Shown: in pieces, positions 57,548 through 64,000 of the stretch
Layout of the letters: each line of letters begins with the position of its first letter
Numbering within the stretch: the stretch's first letter is position 1
Origin: an uncultured Gammaproteobacteria bacterium
Lineage (GTDB): Bacteria > Pseudomonadota > Gammaproteobacteria > Pseudomonadales > Pseudohongiellaceae
Assembly: GCA_903853385.1 (NCBI GenBank)
Contig: CAINTJ010000095.1
Span: forward strand, 1 to 64,000
Length of the DNA: 64,000 nt
Direction of reading: 5' to 3'
Position numbers and translations under genes: made by a program
Notes under the pieces: model-generated
What the model was told of the DNA's origin: nothing
Seen by the model: the letters and a program-made list of their open reading frames with translations, nothing else
The model's database searches: none

Positions 57548-59251
57548 ATGAATCTCAAGTCGGTCACTGAATATTTTTTTGTAGCCGACCAGCTTGGCCT
57601 CGACGATCTGGATACCATCGCCGCCAAAGGCATCCGTACGCTGATTTGTAATCGACCCGATTCTGAACTGGCTAGCCACAACACCTTCGCTGAAATCAGC
57701 GAACGCGCCGCACAGCTGGGCATCAGCACCCACTATCTGCCGGTCGTACATGACACCATCAACAGCCTCAATGTCCGCAATTTCACTGCCCTTTTGCAAA
57801 ATGCCGAAGCACCCGTGCTGGCCTGGTGTCGCAGCGGCTTGCGCTCGATAACGCTTTGGAGTCTGTCACGCATAGAACAGGGCGACGACAGCGCCGCAAT
57901 GGTGCCGGCAGCCGCTGCGCTGGGCTTTGATTTCAGTACTTTTCCCGGCAAATTTGCCGGCGTTATTGCCGAACTCACCAACAGCTTCAGCAAACTGCCG
58001 ATTGCGCACCACTGCCCGGTGTTGATTGTAGGTGGCGGCTCCGCCGGCATTGCACTGGCTGCCAGCTTGCAACGCAGAAATGCTGAACTGGCTATCACCA
58101 TCGTGGATCCCGCCCCGCTCCATTACTATCAGCCAGGCTTCACTTTGGTCGGTGCAGGCGAGATGCCTGCGCACAAGACTGTGCGCGAGATGGCAAAAGT
58201 AATTCCATCAGGTGTGCACTGGCTCCAGACTGCGGTGACGCATTTTCTGCCTGAACTTTCGCAACTGGTGCTCGCCGACAACACCCGCCTCAGCTATGAA
58301 CGTCTGTGTGTCTGTCCCGGCCTCAAACTCAATTGGGCAGCGATAGCCGGACTGCAGGAAACGCTTGGCAAGAATGGTGTCACTTCCAACTATTTGCCGG
58401 AGCTCGCCCCTTATACCTGGCAGCTCGTACAACAACTCAAACAAGGTCGCGCCGTTTTCACGCAGCCCCCGATGCCGATCAAGTGCGCAGGCGCCCCGCA
58501 GAAAGCGCTGTACCTGTCAGCCGATTACTGGCAGCGTCAGGGCACGCTGACCAATGTCGCAATCGATTTCTACAATGCCGGTGCCGTGTTGTTTGGGGTC
58601 AAGGAATTTGTGCCGGCTCTGCAGAATTACATCGAGCGCTACCACGCCAACCTCAAGTTTGGACACAACCTTATAAAAGTGGATGGCGACCGCAAAATCG
58701 CTACCTTTGCCAATATTGATGCCACTGGCGCCAGCCTCACGGTAGAGGTCAATTTTGATTTGTTGCACGTGTGCCCGCCGCAGTGCGCCCCCGATTTCAT
58801 CCGCAACAGCCCGCTGGCAGATCGCGCTGGCTGGGTCGACGTGGACAAACATACCCTGCGCCACAAACTTTACCCCAATGTTTGGGGCCTGGGTGATTGT
58901 ATCAACGCCCCCAATGCCAAAACTGCTGCAGCGATACGCAAGCAGGTTCCGGTGGTGGCCGACAATCTGATCGATGACATGCAAAGCAAACAGCATCTTG
59001 CGCGTTATGAAGGTTATGGTGCCTGTCCGTTAACGGTCGAACGCGGGCGTGTAGTACTGGCCGAATTTGGTTACGGCGGCACCCTGCAGCCTACACTGCC
59101 GGTTGAGTGGCTTGATGGCAGCGAACCGACCTGGCTTGGCTGGTTTCTTAAAAAACATGTGATGCCGCTGATCTATTGGCAGCTAATGCTGAAAGGACGC
59201 GAGTGGCTGGCTGGCCATAGCAAACCAGTCGTGCAAGACCTGCTCCCATGA
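57548..59251 (+). CDS. Fusion of BLH/DUF442 phosphatase-like domain and sulfide:quinone oxidoreductase-like domain
   Basis: A 567-residue protein in two parts. Residues 1-~110 match the DUF442/TIGR01244 family (FVADQLGLDDLDTIAAKGI, ICNRPDSE, and the CxxxxxR loop LAWCRSGLRS), a phosphatase-like/sulfurtransferase fold. Residues ~155-567 are an FAD/NAD(P)-binding oxidoreductase like sulfide:quinone oxidoreductase ([52 protein letters not shown]), with candidate redox cysteines in LCVCPGLK and the CPPQC region. It probably oxidises sulfide and passes on the sulfur. The stop overlaps the SulP start as ATGA. Confidence 0.9.
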   Translation: MNLKSVTEYFFVADQLGLDDLDTIAAKGIRTLICNRPDSELASHNTFAEISERAAQLGISTHYLPVVHDTINSLNVRNFTALLQNAEAPVLAWCRSGLRSITLWSLSRIEQGDDSAAMVPAAAALGFDFSTFPGKFAGVIAELTNSFSKLPIAHHCPVLIVGGGSAGIALAASLQRRNAELAITIVDPAPLHYYQPGFTLVGAGEMPAHKTVREMAKVIPSGVHWLQTAVTHFLPELSQLVLADNTRLSYERLCVCPGLKLNWAAIAGLQETLGKNGVTSNYLPELAPYTWQLVQQLKQGRAVFTQPPMPIKCAGAPQKALYLSADYWQRQGTLTNVAIDFYNAGAVLFGVKEFVPALQNYIERYHANLKFGHNLIKVDGDRKIATFANIDATGASLTVEVNFDLLHVCPPQCAPDFIRNSPLADRAGWVDVDKHTLRHKLYPNVWGLGDCINAPNAKTAAAIRKQVPVVADNLIDDMQSKQHLARYEGYGACPLTVERGRVVLAEFGYGGTLQPTLPVEWLDGSEPTWLGWFLKKHVMPLIYWQLMLKGREWLAGHSKPVVQDLLP

Positions 59252-61017
59252 AAACACCGGCTCGCTGGCTGTCAAAACTCCCTGCGATGAGCTGGCTGCG
59301 TGAATACAACACGCAATTGCTGGGCAGTGATCTGCTGGCTGCCTGCATTGTCACTCTCATGCTGATTCCGCAGTCACTGGCTTATGCCTTGCTGGCCGGT
59401 CTGCCAGCCGAGACGGGGCTCTATGCAAGCATGTTACCGCTGCTCGCCTATGCACTGTTCGGCTCCAGCCGCACCCTGTCAGTGGGCCCGGTGGCGGTGA
59501 TCTCACTGATGACTGCGGTGGCACTCCAACGCATTGATCCTGCCTCCGGACTCACGCATACACAGGCAGCCAGCATTCTGGCGCTGGAATCTGGAGCAAT
59601 GCTGGGCATGCTGGGATTGTTACGCTTCGGCTTTGTGGCCAATTTCCTGTCGCATCCGGTTGTAGCAGGCTTCATCTCCTCTTCAGGGGTGCTTATCGTA
59701 CTGAGCCAGGTCAAACACCTGCTCGGCATTGCTGCTAGCGGTGATACTGTGCCAGAGCTGCTGAAATCCTTGTATGCCGGTCTCGCCCACTTCAATCCCC
59801 ACACCTTGCTACTGGGTTTGACTACGCTGGCCTACCTGCTGCTGGCCAGAACCTTTTTGGCCCGGCTCCTTCATCGCATCGGCGCCGCGCCGTTTATTAC
59901 CAGCTTGTGTGTGAAGGCCGCGCCCATCGTGGCCTTGCTGCTGGCGACTACGCTTGCCTGGTTCTTGCAACTGGATCAATACGGGATCGCAGTGGTGGGC
60001 GCAATTCCGGCCAAGCTGCCGGTTCTGCAGTTGCCGCCGCTTGATGCCGGCACTTTCTATCAGCTGGCGCCTTCAGCGCTGCTGATATCGCTGATAGGCT
60101 ATGTTGAATCTATCTCGGTTGGCAAAATTCTGGGTGGACGCCGGCAACAAAAAATTGTGCCGGACCAGGAATTGGTAGGGCTCGGAGTCGCTAACCTGGC
60201 TTCTGCCATCAGTGGCGGCTTTCCTGTCACTGGCGGATTTTCCCGCTCGATAGTCAATTTCGACGCCGGTGCCCAAACTCCAGCTGCCGGCTTTTTTTCT
60301 GCACTTGGCATCTTGCTGGCAGTGCTGCTGTTGACCCCGCTGCTCGCCTGGTTACCTACCGCAACACTGGCAGCCACCATCATCGTTGCAGTGCTGAGCC
60401 TGATCGATTTCTCGATTCTGCGCTTGGCCTGGGATTATTCGAAAAGCGATTTTACGGCGGTAATGGCAACCATTGCGGCAACTTTTTTGTGGGGCGTGGA
60501 AACCGGCGTGAGCTGCGGTGTAATCGCCTCGCTGCTGCTGCATTTGTATAAATCCTCACGCCCCCATATTGCTGAAGTGGGTGAAATTGCCGGCACCGGC
60601 CACTTCCGCAACATCAAACGCCACCAGGTGGAGACCCATCCTTCGATACTGTCACTACGAGTGGATGAGAGCTTGTATTTCGCCAATGCATCATTTATCG
60701 AAGACGAAATATTCCGCACTTTTCAAACGCGACCTGGCATTCACAACGTAATTTTGCTGTGCGCCGCCGTCAACGAAATTGATCTGAGTGCGCTGGAAGT
60801 GTTGTCCACAGTGAACAAGCGGTTACAGGCAATGCAAATCGGCTTTCACCTGTCGGAAGTAAAAGGCCCGGTAATGGATGCCCTGCAGCTTGCCGACTTT
60901 CTGCAGCAGCTGAACGGCGAGGTGTTTCTGAGTCATCGTACGGCTGTCAACACACTGCTCGAACGTGAGCTGCACAGCCTGCGTGTACATCCTGGATTCC
61001 AGGACTTCCAGATCTAG
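59248..61017 (+). CDS. SulP family inorganic anion transporter
   Basis: A 589-residue SLC26/SulP permease. The N-terminal ~410 residues give 12-14 helices (LIPQSLAYALLAGLPAETGLYA, SRTLSVGPVAVISLM, GGFPVTGGFSRSIVNFDAGAQTP). The C-terminal ~130 residues are a STAS domain (HPSILSLRVDESLYFANASFIEDEI). Substrates in the family include sulfate, bicarbonate and organic acids; with the sulfide-oxidation gene overlapping upstream, sulfate or sulfite is likely. It converges on the M14 peptidase gene. Confidence 0.94.
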   Translation: MKTPARWLSKLPAMSWLREYNTQLLGSDLLAACIVTLMLIPQSLAYALLAGLPAETGLYASMLPLLAYALFGSSRTLSVGPVAVISLMTAVALQRIDPASGLTHTQAASILALESGAMLGMLGLLRFGFVANFLSHPVVAGFISSSGVLIVLSQVKHLLGIAASGDTVPELLKSLYAGLAHFNPHTLLLGLTTLAYLLLARTFLARLLHRIGAAPFITSLCVKAAPIVALLLATTLAWFLQLDQYGIAVVGAIPAKLPVLQLPPLDAGTFYQLAPSALLISLIGYVESISVGKILGGRRQQKIVPDQELVGLGVANLASAISGGFPVTGGFSRSIVNFDAGAQTPAAGFFSALGILLAVLLLTPLLAWLPTATLAATIIVAVLSLIDFSILRLAWDYSKSDFTAVMATIAATFLWGVETGVSCGVIASLLLHLYKSSRPHIAEVGEIAGTGHFRNIKRHQVETHPSILSLRVDESLYFANASFIEDEIFRTFQTRPGIHNVILLCAAVNEIDLSALEVLSTVNKRLQAMQIGFHLSEVKGPVMDALQLADFLQQLNGEVFLSHRTAVNTLLERELHSLRVHPGFQDFQI

Positions 61018-61028
61018 ACAAGCTCCTG

Positions 61029-62138
61029 CTAGTGGGCTTGCGCAGTCTGGCTGTCGATCATTTTCTTGCGACCTTCACGATCCAGCCAGCTGACGAGATC
61101 AGCCCACATCAAGGCTACCTGATCAGGCTGCGGCATGATGCCGGCTGACGGCAACTCCAGTGTGACCACCGGGATGCTTTTGTTCAGCCCGGCATAATTA
61201 CCGAGCGATCCCGGGTAAACGCCAAGCTGATGCAAATAGAGTTCACCGATGTTGCGGGGGGCCTGTATGGGACCATCAAAATCCAGCAGATGATAAGGAG
61301 CATGTACCGATACAATCACGTCGGGTTTGAAATCGATCATTTGTTGCACGATCCAGCGCACTTCCGGCTCACTGCCCGGCCGGTTGCCCGGAAAGCGGCG
61401 CGGATTGGCACCAGTGCTGTCCTGCCAATAACCGACTGCAGTGGCGTTCCAGTCTTCCGAGGGGAAATTACGATTGAGATCAACGCCATTGGCATTCTGC
61501 CGATTGGCCTGTTTGCCTTCCAGCAAACCATCGGGATTCACCAACGGCGCAAAGCGCCAGTGGTACTCGCCTTCCAGCGAATTCGGTGAATACAGCTGCA
61601 GCCATTTGAAGATGATTGAAATCGACGAGTATTCGTCGCCGTGCACGCCACCCATCAACAATACGCGGAATTCCTTGTTTTGCTTTCTGGCGGGAAACAC
61701 ATCCTTGAACATAAGCGGCCGGCCATTGACTGAATAGCTGCCACCGAAGCGGAACAGCTGATCCAGACAGTCTTTGGTATTCACACTGGTAAGTTTGCTG
61801 CCTATCTGGGCACAGAGTTTGTCGACTTCGCCCTGGTGGGCTGCCAATTCTTCCACGGTGAGCGGTGCTGATCCGGCAATTGGCAGTGCCGATGGCTGAT
61901 CCGGCTCTACCACCACACCACTTTGCGCCATGCCCTTGGACTGCACTCCATAAGTGTGAGCCTCGGCAGCGGCCTTCTCCTCTTCACTCGCAGAAGTGGC
62001 CTGCTCTGGCACTTTCATATCAGCATTGGCATGATCTTCAATCGTTATTTTCTGATTGTCGTTAACGTCAGAGCAACCCGGTAACAAGAACATCAGGGCC
62101 ACTGTGCTGCACGATGCCAGTTTCAAATATCTGATCAT
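61029..62138 (-). CDS. Lipoprotein M14-family zinc carboxypeptidase
   Basis: A 369-residue lipoprotein (lipobox LLPGC, Cys ~22) with an acidic spacer to about residue 90, then an M14 domain. Zinc ligands are His and Glu in MGGVHGDEYSS and a His in VSVHAPYHLLDFDG; the catalytic Glu is in VVTLELPSAGI. DLNRNFPSEDWN fits the substrate-binding region. MpaA-like enzymes cut D-gamma-Glu-diaminopimelate bonds in murein peptides. The ATG directly follows the stop of the L,D-transpeptidase (TAGATG), so both likely act on peptidoglycan. Confidence 0.9.
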   Translation of the reverse strand: MIRYLKLASCSTVALMFLLPGCSDVNDNQKITIEDHANADMKVPEQATSASEEEKAAAEAHTYGVQSKGMAQSGVVVEPDQPSALPIAGSAPLTVEELAAHQGEVDKLCAQIGSKLTSVNTKDCLDQLFRFGGSYSVNGRPLMFKDVFPARKQNKEFRVLLMGGVHGDEYSSISIIFKWLQLYSPNSLEGEYHWRFAPLVNPDGLLEGKQANRQNANGVDLNRNFPSEDWNATAVGYWQDSTGANPRRFPGNRPGSEPEVRWIVQQMIDFKPDVIVSVHAPYHLLDFDGPIQAPRNIGELYLHQLGVYPGSLGNYAGLNKSIPVVTLELPSAGIMPQPDQVALMWADLVSWLDREGRKKMIDSQTAQAH

Positions 62139-63257
62139 CTAGAAATAATCACCTTCATAAATAATTTTCCAGCCTTCATCAGTCTGGCGCCACAACTGCT
62201 GCTTTTTGCCCTGCCAGCGAAAACTGTCACTGGCATAATTTTGCTGGAACACGACATTCACCACGTCGGGTTTCCCGGGTTCAACCAGCATATTCACTTC
62301 GGAAACATCAACATGAATGAATTTCTTGTCACTATTAACCTTGGCCTTGTAATCAGACCACTGGGCTTTGTTGCGATGCAAATCCGAAAACTCCTGTGCA
62401 TAAAAGCCCAGATAATCCACGGTATTGCGTGACTCCCAGGCAGAACGCCAGCTGTCGATTGCCAGCTGCAGCGATGAGCGGCGCATATCCTGCTGTTTGG
62501 CATCAACCCAAAGCAGCTCATGCGAAGTCAGCACAATGGTAGCCCCTTGACCGATCTCGCCAGCCAACGCTTCCAGACTCTGATTGTCGATAATCACGCA
62601 ACCTTCACTGCTCAAGAACGGTCGTTGCTGGGCCAGTTTCGGCAATCCGTGCAACCAGATGCCGTGCCCTGTATGCGATTCCAGCAGATCCAGCGCATTC
62701 GGATAATTGAGCGGATAGGCACCAATTCCATAATAATCATCAAGCCCGGCATCCTGCAGGAAAGAGGTAATCCGGTAAATACCGATTGGAGTCTTGTTGT
62801 CACCCTCCTGTTTTTTGCCTATGCCGTGTTTGCCTATTGAAACAGGGATGCGTTTACGGAGCACAACGCCTGCATCCCCCAGATTCTCCAGTACATTGAG
62901 GCGTCCCTGCTCCAGTTCAACCCACAACAAGTAATGGGTGGCCGCTGTCAGCTCCATTACTCCGTCCGGCTTCAGCGCCCGCGCCTGTACACCGCCGGGC
63001 GGATTGGGCGTTGATCCATTAAGCGAGTGATAAAACATTTGCGGTGAATTGAAATACTGCGGCGGCCTGGAACCCGCTTGCGCGGCCACTTGGCTGCAGG
63101 AAATTGCTAGCAGGCAACTTCCTATTAATCGCCCTATTAATCGCCCTTTCCATGATCCCAGCTCTGCCCCTAACCCGGCAGCAAAGCTCAGCAAACCATG
63201 CAGAGAGAAAGCCACTCTGCGGCTTGTGAGTGTGATCAGCTGGCGCAGGTCTTTCAA
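62139..63257 (-). CDS. L,D-transpeptidase with C-terminal Cds6-like domain
   Basis: Up to 372 residues. The YkuD catalytic site is GIWLHGLPK...LSSEGCVIID (His, Ser, Cys). The C-terminal ~110 residues (WRSAWESRNTVDYLGFYAQEFSDL) form an NTF2-like module as in the Cds6 group. The start is uncertain: TTG 63257 and GTG 63215 are in frame, none with a good ribosome site. A membrane segment (IGSCLLAISCSQVAAQ) follows. A 12-base tandem repeat (twice) lies just upstream of that segment and encodes GRLIGRLI. It is first in the operon with the M14 gene. Confidence 0.88.
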   Translation of the reverse strand: MKDLRQLITLTSRRVAFSLHGLLSFAAGLGAELGSWKGRLIGRLIGSCLLAISCSQVAAQAGSRPPQYFNSPQMFYHSLNGSTPNPPGGVQARALKPDGVMELTAATHYLLWVELEQGRLNVLENLGDAGVVLRKRIPVSIGKHGIGKKQEGDNKTPIGIYRITSFLQDAGLDDYYGIGAYPLNYPNALDLLESHTGHGIWLHGLPKLAQQRPFLSSEGCVIIDNQSLEALAGEIGQGATIVLTSHELLWVDAKQQDMRRSSLQLAIDSWRSAWESRNTVDYLGFYAQEFSDLHRNKAQWSDYKAKVNSDKKFIHVDVSEVNMLVEPGKPDVVNVVFQQNYASDSFRWQGKKQQLWRQTDEGWKIIYEGDYF

Positions 63258-63297
63258 AATGATGGCCCGGATATTCTGGGTGAAAATTACTGTCAGC

Positions 63298-63326
63298 AGA
63301 ATACTGAGGCCCAGTGGTCAAATCAA
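63298..63326 (-). promoter_or_regulatory. Sigma-70 promoter for the L,D-transpeptidase operon
   Basis: On the minus strand TTGATT (63326-63321) and TATTCT (63303-63298) lie 17 bases apart (four and four matches). The predicted start near 63291 gives a leader of ~34 bases to the TTG at 63257 and is consistent with that longer start. Confidence 0.45.
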
Positions 63327-63406
63327 GGTGCAACCACTAGAAGTGCCGTTAGGAAGAGGTCACACCCACAATCTGTAGGGAAGTCCCACCTGGATGTGGC
63401 CTTCAC

Positions 63407-63922
63407 TCAACGCGAGGGCTGGTCGGCTGCGTTATCGTCGGGCGGGGGTGGCAAAGCTCGGGGCAAACGCGGGGGGCGGCCGGATGGCTTGTTGGGGGTA
63501 TCTCCCGGAAATGCGCCGGGAGGACGGCTCTGAAACTGTTCACGCAATTGCCGACGTCGCGGCTCCGGCAAGTTCTGGAAATCCTGAAACCGTTGTTGTA
63601 TTGCCTGCCGCTGCTCGGGATCCAGATCACGGAAGCGGCCAAACCGGTCACGAATCTGCTTCTTTTGCTCAGCACTGAGCTGTTGCCAATCGCGCAGGCG
63701 TTGCTGGGCCTGCTGACGCTGTTCGGGGGTCAGTTTCTGCCAGCGTTCGGCTCCATGCAAAATGGCACGCTGCCTCAAGGGCGGCAGTTGATCCCAATTC
63801 TTCTGCAGCGGGGCCAGTAACTGACGCTGGTTCTCACTGAGCCGGCTCCACGCAATCGCATCCTGCGCCAATGCCAGCAGCGGCAGTAGTGACAGACTGA
63901 TGATTGCGAGGATGTGTTTCAT
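63407..63922 (-). CDS. DUF3106 domain-containing secreted protein
   Basis: A 171-residue protein with a signal peptide (HILAIISLSLLPLLALAQ). The middle repeats a pattern of Leu-x-x-x-Gln-Arg (LSENQRQLLAPL, LTPEQRQQAQQRL, LSAEQKKQIRDRF, LDPEQRQAIQQRF, LPEPRRRQLREQF), the DUF3106 signature of a helical, periplasmic protein. The tail is Pro/Arg-rich. The function is unknown; it is often found after a sigma factor and anti-sigma-like gene. It follows the partial gene at the window end by six bases. Confidence 0.9.
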   Translation of the reverse strand: MKHILAIISLSLLPLLALAQDAIAWSRLSENQRQLLAPLQKNWDQLPPLRQRAILHGAERWQKLTPEQRQQAQQRLRDWQQLSAEQKKQIRDRFGRFRDLDPEQRQAIQQRFQDFQNLPEPRRRQLREQFQSRPPGAFPGDTPNKPSGRPPRLPRALPPPPDDNAADQPSR

Positions 63923-63928
63923 TAGCGC

Positions 63929-64000
63929 CTAGTCCTGGGCCAACCACTGGTAAAAATCATAATCCGCATAGAGATCAAGCGCTTCATTGCCCGCTAGAAT
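63929..64000 (-). CDS. C-terminal end of an unknown acidic protein (partial)
   Basis: On the minus strand the window ends within a frame that stops at TAG 63931-63929. The last 23 residues read ILAGNEALDLYADYD then FYQWLAQD. I recall acidic tails of this kind in proteins encoded just before DUF3106 genes in other gammaproteobacteria. It is probably the first gene of the same operon; its start lies outside the window. Confidence 0.5.
   Translation of the reverse strand: MLAGNEALDLYADYDFYQWLAQD

Noticed and set aside
59248-61017. Considered a proline or nucleobase permease for the SulP gene
   Set aside because: The STAS domain and SulP signatures (QSLAYALLAG, SVGPVA) fix the family.
63118-63160. 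Tandem 12-base repeat as a CRISPR or VNTR locus
   Set aside because: Only two copies and inside a coding frame; mentioned with the L,D-transpeptidase gene only.

Overview
The window looks like a chromosomal segment of a moderately GC-rich gammaproteobacterium, probably Pseudomonadales/Cellvibrionales-like. The main evidence is gene order. The run miaB-phoH-ybeY-ybeX-lnt, then leuS-lptE, holA, and a long minus-strand operon (GIY-YIG gene, proA, nadD, rsfS, rlmH, mrdA, rodA, rlpA, dacA, ybeD, lipB, lipA) is the envelope/cell-wall supercluster familiar from Pseudomonas and its relatives. No rRNA, tRNA, CRISPR array, transposase or integrase was seen, and no stretch over about 300 bases lacks a gene.

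Layout. 1-4.1 kb: tail of an unknown gene, photolyase plus a DUF523/DUF1722 gene, and a hemH-hemJ pair for the last two steps of haem synthesis. 4.1-8.2 kb: minus-strand YgiQ radical-SAM protein, an EAL/HDOD signalling protein and a DUF1820 gene. 8.3-13.8 kb: miaB-phoH-ybeY-ybeX-lnt. 13.8-18.4 kb: accessory genes (AEC transporter, SET-domain protein, small membrane protein, peroxiredoxin, RimK-like ATP-grasp ligase with a divergent GNAT). 18.5-21.6 kb: leuS-lptE. 21.6-43.2 kb: about 21.5 kb of accessory genes lying between lptE and holA, which are usually neighbours. This block carries GDP-mannose/GDP-fucose genes, a methyltransferase/P-loop fusion, a ThDP enzyme, a gamma-glutamyltransferase, Kup, a deacetylase/mutarotase pair, three secreted hydrolases, a DEAD-box helicase and an FAD enzyme. 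43.3-54.9 kb: holA and the cell-wall/lipoate operon. 55-61 kb: serA, serC, a sulfide-oxidation fusion protein and a SulP transporter. 61-64 kb: an M14 peptidase/L,D-transpeptidase operon, a DUF3106 gene and the tail of one more gene.

How the genes fit together. Many concern the envelope: Lnt (lipoprotein acylation), LptE (LPS export), PBP2/RodA (elongation), DacA and RlpA (peptidoglycan trimming), L,D-transpeptidase plus M14 peptidase (peptidoglycan cross-linking or peptide trimming), and GDP-fucose synthesis (surface glycan). lipB-lipA supply lipoate and serA-serC supply serine.

Most notable observations: (1) a 55-bp core repeat, in the gaps lipB-lipA and serA-serC, flanked by different but self-complementary arms and holding a small hairpin whose base pairs covary between copies, which points to a structured RNA or DNA element; (2) a truncated DUF486 gene overlapping the lptE stop codon, marking a rearrangement junction; (3) a three-domain methyltransferase/P-loop/beta-rich fusion protein beside the GDP-fucose genes; (4) a phosphatase-like/sulfide:quinone-oxidoreductase fusion translationally coupled to a SulP transporter.
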